Source: Vicingaceae bacterium
GTDB lineage: Bacteria; Bacteroidota; Bacteroidia; Flavobacteriales_E; Vicingaceae
NCBI GenBank assembly: GCA_026003395.1
Contig: BPHE01000007.1
Location: 57,377-121,376, forward strand
Length of the DNA stretch: 64,000 nucleotides
Reading direction: 5' to 3'
Shown here: positions 50,718-60,785 of the stretch, one piece after another
Layout of the letters: each line of letters starts with the position of its first letter
How positions within the stretch are numbered: the first letter of the stretch is position 1
Position numbers and translations under genes: made by a program
Notes under the pieces: model-generated
Databases searched by the model: none
Told to the model about the DNA's origin: nothing
What the model saw: only the letters and a program-made list of their open reading frames with translations

Positions 50718-53700
50718 CTAATCAAAAAGCTCTTTTAACATATCAAAATCTAAATTTTTCACAAAATGTTCGTCATTTTTAATAATGTTTGACGCGGTAA
50801 TTTTCTTTTTGTTTTGCAGATTCAATATTTTTTCTTCAATAGAATCCTTACAAATCATTCTGTAGGCAAATACGCTTTTGGTTTGTCCAATTCTATATGT
50901 TCTGTCAATAGCTTGATTTTCAACTGCCGGATTCCACCATGGGTCAACAATATATACATAGTCAGCGGCAGTAATGTTTAACCCGGCTCCTCCTGCTTTT
51001 AAACTGATTAGAAACACTCTGATGTTTTCATTGTTTTGAAAATTGTTGACTATGTCCATTCTTCGACTAGCAGAAGTTTTTCCATCAAGATAATAATAGA
51101 GTATATTGTTCTCATCAAGCTTTTCTTCTATTAGTTTTAGCATAGAGGTAAATTGAGAAAATATCAACAATTTATGATTAGAGGTTTTTTCTTTGATATG
51201 TATCAATAATTCTTTTATTTTGCCGGATTCTTTTGTCAAAACATGTTCGTCCTTCAGTAGGAAGGGAGAGTCACATATCATTCGGAGTTGAGTCAAAGCT
51301 TTGAGAATAAACATACTTGACTTGTTAATACCATTTTCGTTAATTTGATCAAATACACTTTTTCTGAATATATTTCTGTATGCATCATAAATTTTTCTTT
51401 GTTCTGTATGCATCTCACAATAAATTATACTCTCAGTTTTGGGTGGCAATTCTTTTGCCACTTGTTCTTTTGTTCTTCTAAGTATAAAGGGACTTATCAT
51501 TTTTTGCAACTTTTGTGAAGTTGTTAAATCTTTATTCCGATCGATAGGAATAGAGAAATTTTTTTTGAACTTGTCAATTGAACCGAAAAATCCCGGATTA
51601 ACAAAATTCATTTGGGCATATAGGTCTAATGTATTGTTCTCTATGGGCGTTCCTGAGAGTGCGATTTTATTTTTCCCTTTGAGTCTTATAGCTGCTTTGT
51701 ATCTATTAGATGTAGTGTTTTTTATTGCTTGGGATTCATCCAGAATAATATAATGAAATTGAACCTGCTCAAGAAGCGACAAATCATTAATAACAGTGTT
51801 ATAAGTTGTAAGTATAACTTCGTATTTATTCAGTTTTTTTATATCTTTTATTGTCTTTATACGTTTTGAGCCATAATGAAAATAAGTTTTTAGGGACGGA
51901 CAAAACTTGTTTATCTCTGATTGCCAATTAAATAACAGCGTCTTAGGAACAACAATTAAATTTGGGCATTTGGATTTATTTTTAACTAGCTCTAAGAAAC
52001 TGATAATTTGCAAAGTTTTACCCAACCCCATATCATCAGCCAGTATTCCTCCCCAGTTCATTTCATCCAAAAACTTCAACCATTTTACACCTTCTTTTTG
52101 ATAATTTCTCAAACTTGCAAGAATGCTTTTGGGTAGGTTTATATCTTCTATTTTCCTCAACTGTTCCAGTTTCTCTTTTTTTTCATTTATTTCTTTTATG
52201 ATGTCTGCTTTAGCATCGTCTTTGAATAACTCTTCAACGATGAGAAATTTTAATTTTGAAATTTTAATGTGATTGTTATCATCAATTTCGCCCAATTTGA
52301 GATATTCGTTTAACTTTTCCAACCACTCGTCAGATAACCGTCCTATGCTACCATCTTTTAATTGAATAAATTTGTTTTTGTTTAAAATTGCTTTTTTGAT
52401 ATCTTTCAACGAAACAATCTCACTGCCAAATGACAAATTGACATTTACATCAAACCAATCAATACCGGAGCTAATGTGTGCAGTGATTTTAGAAGGAAAT
52501 GGCGAATATTTGATTTTTTTCAGCTCTTTTAATCCAAATATCTCGATATTGTTTTGTCCAAGTAGTTCAAAGAATTCATAAATCCATAAATTTTTTTCCA
52601 ATTCGTCGGCCGGGAATTTATAGATTTTATATCTCTTCTGGTTCTCGAAATATGGATGTATTGAGGCAATAAAGTTATTAAAATCAGATTCGAATTCTTC
52701 ATCTCTTTTAAATTCCGTTATAATGTTATGGTTAATCTTATATATATTTCCGCGAAATGAAAGTTTGACGGAAATATTTTGATCATACTCAACTTGAGGA
52801 GTGATGATGAGATTGTCGTCTTCTTCGGTCAAGTATATTTGTTTTTTTTGTGGCAATAATTGAATGCTTTCAATCTGATATGGAAAGGATGTGTCGAATG
52901 AAAGTTTCCATTTTTTTGACAGTGATAAAATAACTTTGTCGGTTAGAATTTCTATATACTCACTTTTGAAATAAATGGGTTTTGAAAATTTGTTTATTAA
53001 ATCAAAATCTTCATTTTCTAAAAAATAAATCTTGTTTTCTTTTGGATAATAAAAACCAGGACGAATTAATTCTGATTCCTTTAATGCTTCATAGACAGGA
53101 ACAGTTGTGTCGTTGAGTTTAAACATCGGATTTATTTTGATTAAGTCAACTTCTTCATCTTTTGATAATTCAAAGAAAATTTCTGCTGAAAAGTTTTCGT
53201 CAATTAAAACAGGTTTTAAATGTTTTTTTGAAATTTTCAATGATTTATATTTAATTAGATTTAAGTTAAAAGAATTGTGAGTATTAATGAGAATGTGTGT
53301 TTCATTTTTAAGCATTTGGAATATGTTCTTGTATGTATCGTGTAAATTTTCCATTTCGTCCCATTCAAAATTTTGTATGTTCAATATAATTTTATTTAAC
53401 TTAAAAATATTCATCAACAAATTTTCCTGTGCCGGACTTAATTTGATATTTCTCAAATGCGGATCATCAAAATCATACAATAACTTATAAGAACTTAGGG
53501 AATTTTTAGTTTTTAACGGCCTGCCATAGGCAGGTATAATTCCGTAAATCGAATGTTCCAAAAGATTTCTTTTATACTCAAATTTCTGTAAAATAAATGC
53601 AAGACGGAGATCAGAGATTGATTTACCTTCGAGATAAGGCAGGTCCTGCGTTAAATATTCGATACTTGTGAGTATGTTTTTGTCATTGGCAGTATGAATA

Positions 53701-54536
53701 AAATTTTCATATTCGTCTTTTTTTCGGACTTGAATTGTAAAATTTTGTTCATCAATATAAAATTCAAAAATTTTATCAAATAACTGTTTATCTTTTAATT
53801 TGTATTTTCGAATAGTTTTGTTCATTAATTTTTCATAAGTATCAGGACTAAAAAATTCTTTTAAAAACTTGGGATTCTTTTTTGCAATGTTGACCAATAT
53901 TTCCTTTTCATAAATATTCAAGGGATAATTTTTATCGTATTTATCCTTATAATTATGCGTATTGACAAAATATTTGTCACCCTTTTTGAAAATGACAACT
54001 TCTTTGGATCTGTCAAAAAATTCTTTTATTGTAAAAGTAATTTTTTTCGAAATGTCTACACTTACAAATGTTTCTTTAAAATAAAAAAAACTTCTATTAC
54101 ACAAACTTTTAATTAATTGGACCTTCAAATTTTCTGCAGATGGAATTTCAAATGGTTCATTTTTTTTTCTTACAGTGATTCTTGATTTAGTTTTTAATAA
54201 ATAGGTGTATTTGGTTAGTTTCGAACGGTTGTTTAAGATATCTTTAAGGTGCATCAATGCCGCTATTGAATGCTTGCAATATTCAGACCAATTGTATGGG
54301 CAATTACAATCTACCGATATTTTACTCTTTGTAAAGTCTTTTATAATTATTTCATACCGATCGGTGCCATAAGCATGATATCTGGCATATCCATTTTCAG
54401 GTTCAAGCTCAATTAACTCCAATGAATTTTGGTTCAAAATATCTTTGGCTCTCGAGTAAATCTCCGACAAAGCCTTATCAATGATTTTTTGAATATTTTG
54501 AATAGCAATGATTTTTGTTTGATTTCTTTTTGCCAT
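50718..54536 (-). CDS. SNF2-family DNA helicase/translocase with SWIM zinc finger
   Basis: The 1272-residue protein has a SWIM zinc finger near residues 90-115 (SVDCNCPYNWSEYCKHSIAA, CxCx(n)CxH). A long poorly conserved middle (about 120-800) follows, then the Swi2/Snf2 ATPase (motif I GGILADDMGLGKTLQIISFL, motif II ILDESQAIKN in place of DEAH, motif III ALSGTPIEN) and helicase C-terminal lobe (LISLKAGGAGLNITAADYV, AIDRTYRIGQTKSV). Such bacterial proteins remodel protein-DNA or RNAP complexes (RapA/HepA relatives), and this one's target is unknown. Encoded alone. Confidence 0.92.
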   Translation of the reverse strand: MAKRNQTKIIAIQNIQKIIDKALSEIYSRAKDILNQNSLELIELEPENGYARYHAYGTDRYEIIIKDFTKSKISVDCNCPYNWSEYCKHSIAALMHLKDILNNRSKLTKYTYLLKTKSRITVRKKNEPFEIPSAENLKVQLIKSLCNRSFFYFKETFVSVDISKKITFTIKEFFDRSKEVVIFKKGDKYFVNTHNYKDKYDKNYPLNIYEKEILVNIAKKNPKFLKEFFSPDTYEKLMNKTIRKYKLKDKQLFDKIFEFYIDEQNFTIQVRKKDEYENFIHTANDKNILTSIEYLTQDLPYLEGKSISDLRLAFILQKFEYKRNLLEHSIYGIIPAYGRPLKTKNSLSSYKLLYDFDDPHLRNIKLSPAQENLLMNIFKLNKIILNIQNFEWDEMENLHDTYKNIFQMLKNETHILINTHNSFNLNLIKYKSLKISKKHLKPVLIDENFSAEIFFELSKDEEVDLIKINPMFKLNDTTVPVYEALKESELIRPGFYYPKENKIYFLENEDFDLINKFSKPIYFKSEYIEILTDKVILSLSKKWKLSFDTSFPYQIESIQLLPQKKQIYLTEEDDNLIITPQVEYDQNISVKLSFRGNIYKINHNIITEFKRDEEFESDFNNFIASIHPYFENQKRYKIYKFPADELEKNLWIYEFFELLGQNNIEIFGLKELKKIKYSPFPSKITAHISSGIDWFDVNVNLSFGSEIVSLKDIKKAILNKNKFIQLKDGSIGRLSDEWLEKLNEYLKLGEIDDNNHIKISKLKFLIVEELFKDDAKADIIKEINEKKEKLEQLRKIEDINLPKSILASLRNYQKEGVKWLKFLDEMNWGGILADDMGLGKTLQIISFLELVKNKSKCPNLIVVPKTLLFNWQSEINKFCPSLKTYFHYGSKRIKTIKDIKKLNKYEVILTTYNTVINDLSLLEQVQFHYIILDESQAIKNTTSNRYKAAIRLKGKNKIALSGTPIENNTLDLYAQMNFVNPGFFGSIDKFKKNFSIPIDRNKDLTTSQKLQKMISPFILRRTKEQVAKELPPKTESIIYCEMHTEQRKIYDAYRNIFRKSVFDQINENGINKSSMFILKALTQLRMICDSPFLLKDEHVLTKESGKIKELLIHIKEKTSNHKLLIFSQFTSMLKLIEEKLDENNILYYYLDGKTSASRRMDIVNNFQNNENIRVFLISLKAGGAGLNITAADYVYIVDPWWNPAVENQAIDRTYRIGQTKSVFAYRMICKDSIEEKILNLQNKKKITASNIIKNDEHFVKNLDFDMLKELFD

Positions 54537-54698
54537 AGAAAATATTTTTTAACAAAAATTACAAACAAGTTTTCCGGACAAACTCAATTGTTCATATGAA
54601 ATTTTCCCCGATATATCAAACATTACTAAATTCAACATTTTATTTCATAATACAAAAATGATAAAAAATCTTACAAGACAGAATAAAAACATTTAGTT

Positions 54699-54706
54699 TA
54701 CCTTTG
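54699..54706 (+). promoter_or_regulatory. -7 promoter element of the OsmC-family gene
   Basis: TACCTTTG fits TAnnTTTG, 13 bases before ATG 54719. An in-frame TTG at 54704 overlaps this element and is therefore an unlikely start. Confidence 0.4.
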
Positions 54707-54718
54707 CAAAAAAACGAT

Positions 54719-55126
54719 ATGGAAATTAATCTTATCTGGGATGGGGGAATGAAATTTCATTCCTTGATAAATGGACATACTGTGATTGTGGATGCTGATG
54801 GGTCAGTGGGGGGATCCGACCAGGGGCCAAGGCCTAAACCATTGATGTTGGTCGCTCTTGCCGGATGCACAGGAATGGATGTGGTGTCTTTGCTGAAAAA
54901 AATGAAAGTCAATTACGATTCTTTACAAATTAACATAATGGCCGAATTGACAGAAGAACATCCCAAAATTTTCAAGAATGTGCATATTGTATATGAGTTT
55001 GGCGGGAAAGGCATCGATAAAGATAAAGTAAAAAAAGCGGTGGATCTTTCACAAGAAAAATATTGCGGAGTAAGTGCCATGTTCAGGCATTTTGCCCGGC
55101 TGACCTACGAAATACGTTATTTGTAA
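54719..55126 (+). CDS. OsmC-family peroxiredoxin-like protein
   Basis: This 135-residue protein of the OsmC/YhfA fold has its two reactive cysteines in ALAGCTGMDVVSLLKK and KYCGVSAMFRH. Family members reduce organic hydroperoxides with thiols; the YhfA-type subgroup with GGSDQGPRPKPL may have other thiol chemistry. Small, cytosolic, monocistronic by position (77 bases to the next start). Confidence 0.9.
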   Translation: MEINLIWDGGMKFHSLINGHTVIVDADGSVGGSDQGPRPKPLMLVALAGCTGMDVVSLLKKMKVNYDSLQINIMAELTEEHPKIFKNVHIVYEFGGKGIDKDKVKKAVDLSQEKYCGVSAMFRHFARLTYEIRYL

Positions 55127-55203
55127 GGCGTTTGCAATAGTTAACACTGCAATAATGTTGAATTTTGTTTTACTATGGTTAATTTTACACAAAATATTAT
55201 CAT

Positions 55204-55986
55204 ATGAATTACAAAAATTTGCTATTGGAAAAAGACAACGGTATTGCTTTGATTACCATTAACCGTCCGGAACAATTAAATGCATTGAACCGCGAAACCA
55301 TAGCAGAGCTGCATGATGCTCTGGATGCCTGTGAGCGAGACAGTGATGTGAAGGTAATTATTCTCACAGGAAGTGGTACAAAAGCATTTGTGGCAGGTGC
55401 CGATATCAAAGAGTTTTATCGATTTACCCCTGAGGAAGGACGCCAATTAAGTGCCAATGGTCAAAAACAATTGTTTGATTTTGTTGAAAACCTTTCAAAA
55501 CCTGTCATTGCAGCCATCAATGGATATGCCCTTGGAGGAGGACTGGAGTTGGCCATGAGTTGTCATATCCGTATTGCCTCAGATAATGCAAGAATGGGCC
55601 TTCCGGAAGTTTCTTTGGGAGTCATTCCCGGTTATGGCGGAACACAACGTTTGCCTCGCCTAGTAGGAAAGGGAAAGGCGTGTGAAATGATTTTTACCGG
55701 AGAAATGATACAGGCTGCCGATGCCCTGCAGTGGGGATTGGTAAATCATGTCACAACTCAAGATAAGTTAATGGATTATTGCAAGGAATTGGCTGCCAAA
55801 ATAATGAAAAACTCCATGGTGGCTATAGCTTCGGCCATTCGGGCAATCAATGCGGCATATGACAAAAAGGCAAATGGTTTTGAGGTTGAAATTGAAGAAT
55901 TTGGCAAATGTTTTGGCACTGAAGATTTTAAAGAAGGTACAAATGCTTTTGTAGAAAAGCGAAAACCAAATTTCCCCGGAAAATAA
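55204..55986 (+). CDS. Enoyl-CoA hydratase/isomerase (crotonase) family protein
   Basis: This 260-residue crotonase fold has an oxyanion-hole segment (AFVAGADIKEF) and both catalytic Glu positions (ALGGGLELAMS and GLPEVSLGVIPGYGGTQRL), so hydratase activity toward enoyl-CoA is likely. The chain-length substrate is unknown. No other beta-oxidation gene is adjacent, and a secreted peptidase gene follows. Confidence 0.93.
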   Translation: MNYKNLLLEKDNGIALITINRPEQLNALNRETIAELHDALDACERDSDVKVIILTGSGTKAFVAGADIKEFYRFTPEEGRQLSANGQKQLFDFVENLSKPVIAAINGYALGGGLELAMSCHIRIASDNARMGLPEVSLGVIPGYGGTQRLPRLVGKGKACEMIFTGEMIQAADALQWGLVNHVTTQDKLMDYCKELAAKIMKNSMVAIASAIRAINAAYDKKANGFEVEIEEFGKCFGTEDFKEGTNAFVEKRKPNFPGK

Positions 55987-56053
55987 ATTTTTACTTTTTG
56001 AAAATTTTTTGTATTTTCCACAGAATGATTACTAACCTTAAAAACTTTAACCA

Positions 56054-57691
56054 ATGAAATTTAACAGGATTGCTTATTTTTTATTCGTATTATTGTTTTT
56101 TTCTTATTTCAACCTAAATTCACAGAATGAAAAATTGATCCGGTCAAGCGTGGAATATTTGGCTTCGGATCAACTGAAAGGGAGATACACTTCCAGCAAA
56201 GAGGAGTTGAAAGCCGCTCGATATATTGCAAGTCGTTTTAAAAAAGCAGGTCTTATTCCCTATAATGGTTTTACCGATTATTTGATTCCGTTTGAATGGG
56301 AAGATTTGGAAAAAACATCCCGTCAATTTATCCGTTGGAAAAACCTTCAATGGGACGAAAGCGACTCATTGTTTCCGCTAATTTACAGCAATGATCAAGA
56401 GGTGAAAGGCCCTGTCATGTATTATGGTGATGTGTCCATTCAGGAATTTACTGATGATACTGAAGGGAATGAGGCGCGAGGAGATATTGTGGCTATCAAC
56501 ATAGATTTTTTCAAAAACAATCCTCATGTTGCCGGTGATCTTGATGCAATCAAAGCTGCAAGAAGGGTTGTTGAAAAAGGAGCGATCGGAATAGTTTTTT
56601 ATACAACAAGATACAAAGACGAATTTAAAAGAGAATATAAAGCAAAATCGCCTGCATGGGGTGTGCCTGTTTTTTTTGCTGCATTTGATCTGAAAAAAAT
56701 TGTCCCTGAAAATGACACATTGCTTTTGCACAGCGAAATAAAAAGAACCAAAAAAAAGAGTTATAACGTGGCTGGATTTAAGAACAACGGATCAGACAAA
56801 ACAATCATCATAGGTGCACACTATGATCATTTGGGCATGGGAGGAGAAAACTCATTGCACAGAGGAAACCCTGAGATTCATAATGGAGCCGATGACAATG
56901 CCAGCGGTGTGGCCGGCATGATTTATTTGGCCGAATTATTGTCGAAAAAACAAAACTCCCGGTTTAATTATCTTTTTATTGCTTTCTCGGGAGAAGAACT
57001 TGGTTTGTTGGGATCGTCCTCCTTTGTCAAACAGATTGAGGATAAATACAAAAAACAATGGTTTTGCATGATTAATTTCGATATGATAGGGCGACTTGAC
57101 AAACAAAGCAAAAAATTGGCCGTTTATGGCACCGGCACTGCCGGCGAGTGGAAAACAATCATAGATAAAACCAATCCCGGATTTCAACTAAACTTTCATG
57201 AAGATGGTGTGGGACCTTCGGATCATACTTCATTTTATTTGGAAAATCTGCCCGTATTGCATTTTTTCACCGGACAACATGCCGATTATCACAAACCTAC
57301 CGACGATGTCGATAAATTAAATATTGAGGGTATCAAAGAAATATCTGATTGGGTGGCTGCAATCATTGACGAGTTGGAGAAAAATCCTGTGTTGACTTTT
57401 CAAAAAACAGCTTCGGGCACAAGCGACAAGGTGCGTTTTAAGGTGACGTTAGGAATAATACCCGATTATGTTTTTTCGGGAAAAGGAGTAAGAATAGATG
57501 GTATTATTGATGATCGCCCGGCACAAAAAGCCGGATTGCAAAAAGGAGATATTATTTTGCAACTTGGGGAATTCGAAGTGATCGATATGCAAACTTACAT
57601 GAAGGCTCTGGGGAAATTTGAAAAAGGTCAAACGGTTGATGTTGTGGTGGACAGGAACGGCAATGTTTTCAAAACAAACGTGACATTTTGA
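56054..57691 (+). CDS. Secreted M28-family metallopeptidase with C-terminal PDZ domain
   Basis: The 545-residue protein has a signal peptide (RIAYFLFVLLFFSYFNLNSQ), a PA-type insert (about 115-200) and an M28 di-zinc aminopeptidase core. The core shows GAHYDHLG (His/Asp), GADDNASGVAGM (bridging Asp), SGEELGLLGS (catalytic Glu pair), INFDMIGRL (Asp) and HADYHKPTDDVDKL (His). A PDZ domain (about 455-545) closes the protein. It probably trims peptides in the periplasm or at the surface. Its stop abuts the gpsA start region (TGATCATG). Confidence 0.92.
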   Translation: MKFNRIAYFLFVLLFFSYFNLNSQNEKLIRSSVEYLASDQLKGRYTSSKEELKAARYIASRFKKAGLIPYNGFTDYLIPFEWEDLEKTSRQFIRWKNLQWDESDSLFPLIYSNDQEVKGPVMYYGDVSIQEFTDDTEGNEARGDIVAINIDFFKNNPHVAGDLDAIKAARRVVEKGAIGIVFYTTRYKDEFKREYKAKSPAWGVPVFFAAFDLKKIVPENDTLLLHSEIKRTKKKSYNVAGFKNNGSDKTIIIGAHYDHLGMGGENSLHRGNPEIHNGADDNASGVAGMIYLAELLSKKQNSRFNYLFIAFSGEELGLLGSSSFVKQIEDKYKKQWFCMINFDMIGRLDKQSKKLAVYGTGTAGEWKTIIDKTNPGFQLNFHEDGVGPSDHTSFYLENLPVLHFFTGQHADYHKPTDDVDKLNIEGIKEISDWVAAIIDELEKNPVLTFQKTASGTSDKVRFKVTLGIIPDYVFSGKGVRIDGIIDDRPAQKAGLQKGDIILQLGEFEVIDMQTYMKALGKFEKGQTVDVVVDRNGNVFKTNVTF

Positions 57692-57693
57692 TC

Positions 57694-58686
57694 ATGAACG
57701 AGAGAGTAGGAGTATTAGGTTCAGGAAGTTGGGCCACGGCATTGGTGAAAATATTGTCAGAAAATGAAGATACTGTCAATTGGTGGATTAGAAACTACCG
57801 GACGTTGGACTATATTAAACAATATGGGCATAATCCCAATTACTTGAGTTCTGCGTCTTTAAACGTAAATAAACTTAATCTTTATCAAGATGTCGAAAAA
57901 TTTTTGGAAGACACTGATATTATTGTGGTTGCAGTGCCTGCAGCTTTTTTGCATCAAACTTTAAACCCATTGCCAAAAAAACTCTGGGAAGGAAAGAAAA
58001 TTGTTTCCGCCATTAAAGGCATGATACCGGAATTTCACAGCATTCCTGCACGTTATTATCACAAGCAATGGGGCATACCATACGAAGACATAGCCATGAT
58101 TTCGGGTCCATGCCATGCCGAAGAGGTGGCTATGGAAAAATTGTCATATCTGACAGTAGCTTCTGAAAATACCGGATATGCAGAAAAAGTGGCTTCAAAA
58201 ATTCGTTGCCGTTTTGTCAAATCCACAGTGTCGGACGATTTATTTGGCACAGAGCTTTCGGCTATCATGAAAAATATTTATGCATTGTGTGCAGGCATAT
58301 ATCATGGTTTGGGATACGGCGATAATTTCCAGGCCGTTTTAATTTCTAATTCCATCCAAGAGATTGAAAGGTTTGTCGATGCCGTTAATCCCATTCACAG
58401 GGATGTGAAAACCTCGGCATATCTTGGAGATCTTTTGGTGACAGCATATTCACAGTTTTCCCGTAACCGCACTTTTGGAAGCATGATTGGGAAAGGATAT
58501 TCGGTCAAAACAGCCCAATTGGAATTAAACATGACAGCCGAAGGATACTATGCCGTAAAGAGCATCATCGAAATCAACAAAAAGTTTAATGTGGATATAC
58601 CCATTTGCATGGCAGTTTACCGCGTCTTGTATGAAAAAATATCTCCCTGGGTAGAGATGCAACTGTTAACACAAAAACTTTCATGA
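57694..58686 (+). CDS. gpsA: Glycerol-3-phosphate dehydrogenase [NAD(P)+]
   Basis: This 330-residue enzyme reduces dihydroxyacetone phosphate to sn-glycerol 3-phosphate for phospholipids. It has a Rossmann motif GVLGSGSWATALVKIL, the GpsA signature ISGPCHAEEVAM, catalytic Lys regions (AIKGM, IMKNIYALCAGI), and the C-terminal NRTFGSMIGKGYSVKTAQ. ATG at 57694 is preferred over an upstream in-frame TTG. It overlaps the next gene by four bases (ATGA). Confidence 0.96.
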   Translation: MNERVGVLGSGSWATALVKILSENEDTVNWWIRNYRTLDYIKQYGHNPNYLSSASLNVNKLNLYQDVEKFLEDTDIIVVAVPAAFLHQTLNPLPKKLWEGKKIVSAIKGMIPEFHSIPARYYHKQWGIPYEDIAMISGPCHAEEVAMEKLSYLTVASENTGYAEKVASKIRCRFVKSTVSDDLFGTELSAIMKNIYALCAGIYHGLGYGDNFQAVLISNSIQEIERFVDAVNPIHRDVKTSAYLGDLLVTAYSQFSRNRTFGSMIGKGYSVKTAQLELNMTAEGYYAVKSIIEINKKFNVDIPICMAVYRVLYEKISPWVEMQLLTQKLS

Positions 58687-59702
58687 ATACCACAATAATT
58701 GAAATCAAAGGTCCGCATGAAAGAGATAAAATCTTGCAGGCCGCCCGTTTTATAGTAGAAGGGCATACGGTGGTTTTTCCCACCGAAACGGTTTATGGCA
58801 TAGGTGCGGATGCATTTAACGCCGGAGCGGTAAAAAAAATTTTTGAAACAAAAAATCGTCCACAGGACAATCCCTTGATAGTGCATATAGCCACTTTTGA
58901 ACAATTTTTGGAAATTTCCTCAATGGCTGATGAGCAATTGCTTGAGGTGCTAAGAAAATTTTGGCCGGGCCCTTTGACTGTCATAGTGCCTCACAAAGGA
59001 AATATTCCTGCTATGGTGACCACCGGGTTGCCGACCGTTGGTATACGTATGCCCGGTCATATTGTCGCCAGGGAGATAATCAAAGAATCGGGACGTCCTG
59101 TGGCCGCTCCTTCAGCCAATTTTTCAGGGGAGCCCTCATCCACAAGGTTTGAGCATGTTTTGCAAGATTTTCAAGGGAAAGTGCCTTGTATTGTCAAAAG
59201 CTTCGAACCGGAGATTGGCATGGAGTCGACGGTTTTGGATGTAACTTCTCAACCATGGAGAATTTTGAGGCCGGGATATATTTCGGCAAAGGAGATATCG
59301 GATTTTTCCGGTTTACCGGTGGTATATGCCAAAAAATCGGATGGAGACAAGCCTCTTTCTCCCGGAATGAAATACCGTCATTATGCTCCCAAAAAACCTT
59401 TGTTTGTTTTTTCATCTGATAGCCCGGAAGAATTGTTGAAAGCGTTATTTCAAACAAAAAAACCGAAAAGATTCTGGATTGTTTCAAAGGATTTTCCCAT
59501 AGAAACATATTTCTCTCCACAAGATACCGTCATAAACTATCACGATGGTGAAGATTTGATAAAAAATCTTTACTACTGGTTGAAAGAATCAGACCGTTTG
59601 AATCCGGATTATATACTGCTTGAATATCCTGAAGGACTATCACCCGAAAAAGACATATTGCTCAGAAACCGTCTTGAAAAAGCCGCAAATGAATTTTTGT
59701 AG
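58683..59702 (+). CDS. Threonylcarbamoyl-AMP synthase (Sua5 type)
   Basis: This 339-residue protein makes threonylcarbamoyl-adenylate for t6A37 of ANN-decoding tRNAs. A YrdC domain (about 15-200; GHTVVFPTETVYGIGADA, RPVAAPSANFSGEPS, ESTVLDV) is joined to the C-terminal Sua5 domain (about 235-339) through SPGMKYRHYAPKKPL, so it is the long Sua5 form and not the short TsaC. Translationally coupled to gpsA by a four-base overlap. Confidence 0.95.
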   Translation: MNTTIIEIKGPHERDKILQAARFIVEGHTVVFPTETVYGIGADAFNAGAVKKIFETKNRPQDNPLIVHIATFEQFLEISSMADEQLLEVLRKFWPGPLTVIVPHKGNIPAMVTTGLPTVGIRMPGHIVAREIIKESGRPVAAPSANFSGEPSSTRFEHVLQDFQGKVPCIVKSFEPEIGMESTVLDVTSQPWRILRPGYISAKEISDFSGLPVVYAKKSDGDKPLSPGMKYRHYAPKKPLFVFSSDSPEELLKALFQTKKPKRFWIVSKDFPIETYFSPQDTVINYHDGEDLIKNLYYWLKESDRLNPDYILLEYPEGLSPEKDILLRNRLEKAANEFL

Positions 59703-59827
59703 TATACTTTTATCCAAATAGACCGAAATTGAGTCATAGTTTCTTTTTTTCAAAATTTCAATTTCTCAAATTATGATATTTATCATTTTTTGATTTCATA
59801 AATAGAAATAATATTGAAAAAAAAATT

Positions 59828-60586
59828 ATGAAACTGTTGTTTTCTTTTTTGATGGCAGTATTTTATCTGAGTTTATTCGGTCAAAATCAGAAAGAAAATA
59901 ATGAAGTTAAATCGAAATTATATTTTGGTCTTACGGGAAATATTCACATGGGACGTTGGGGAGTTGTTCCGGTTGTTCCTCACGATGGGAATTATCCTGC
60001 TTTTGCCAGTGGGGTACCCTATACCGGAAAAGGGCTTGGAATTCAATTTAATTGGTTAAGCAAGAGTGGGTTTTCTGTATATTTTGATGTGATAGGATAT
60101 AGTAAAAAAATAGACGTTGCTCATAAAGGCGGGTATGCATCCAGTCCTTGGGTTTCAGAAATGACAGGATATCAAACAGATCTTGTCGGACCATTTGACG
60201 AAGACGCATATTTTATGGTCAACACTTATGCCTTTAGAATAGGCCCGAGATATTATTTCTTTCCCGGTTCTTCGGTAAGACCTTGGTTTGGAATGTATTT
60301 GGGTTATTACTCTTACATTATAGGAATTTACAATAAAAATAAAACAGCAACATGGGGAAGTACCAATGGCGAAACCACTGAAATAAATTTAATTAACCTT
60401 GGAACAGATTTTTTTTCTAAAGATAAATCAGTAGTGCTGAGTTTGTTTTTTGAATATGGGGGAGTTGTTCCTAAAAATAATACCTATACTATTGAAAATT
60501 GTTTGGTTAATGGTTGGACTTATAAATCAGAAGGTGGTTTGCATTTGATTGGATACACCAGGATGGGAATTAGTATTGGCATGTAA
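59828..60586 (+). CDS. Putative outer-membrane beta-barrel protein
   Basis: This 252-residue protein has a signal peptide (LLFSFLMAVFYLSLFGQN) and amphipathic strands (KLYFGLTGNIHMGRWG, GLGIQFNWLSKSGFSVYFDVIG, FRIGPRYYFFPGSSVRPWFGMYLGYYSY, GYTRMGISIGM). A porin-like or OmpA-like small barrel is likely. No specific function seen. It stands alone between Sua5 and the MORN lipoprotein. Confidence 0.65.
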   Translation: MKLLFSFLMAVFYLSLFGQNQKENNEVKSKLYFGLTGNIHMGRWGVVPVVPHDGNYPAFASGVPYTGKGLGIQFNWLSKSGFSVYFDVIGYSKKIDVAHKGGYASSPWVSEMTGYQTDLVGPFDEDAYFMVNTYAFRIGPRYYFFPGSSVRPWFGMYLGYYSYIIGIYNKNKTATWGSTNGETTEINLINLGTDFFSKDKSVVLSLFFEYGGVVPKNNTYTIENCLVNGWTYKSEGGLHLIGYTRMGISIGM

Positions 60587-60717
60587 CTTTAATTTGAATA
60601 TTCTTCTACAATGTAATTTCCTTTCTTCTATTAATAAAATGTAATAAAATGCATTAGTTTTCAATTTTTAAATTTTCTTCTATTATTAAATTTTAAAGAC
60701 AACTTTTGTAAAAAGGT

Positions 60718-60725
60718 TAACTTTG
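60718..60725 (+). promoter_or_regulatory. Possible -7 element upstream of the MORN lipoprotein/dnaG unit
   Basis: TAACTTTG fits TAnnTTTG, about 60 bases before ATG 60786. No correctly spaced -33 box. Confidence 0.35.
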
Positions 60726-60785
60726 TATCAATTAAAACAAACTACTTTTCATAAATTTTAATCCTTAGAATTAAGAGAACAAATT

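Noticed and set aside
59773..59786. Palindrome ATGATA-TT-TATCAT upstream of a barrel gene
   Set aside because: A 6-base AT-only palindrome in an AT-rich spacer, expected by chance, with no second copy noticed.
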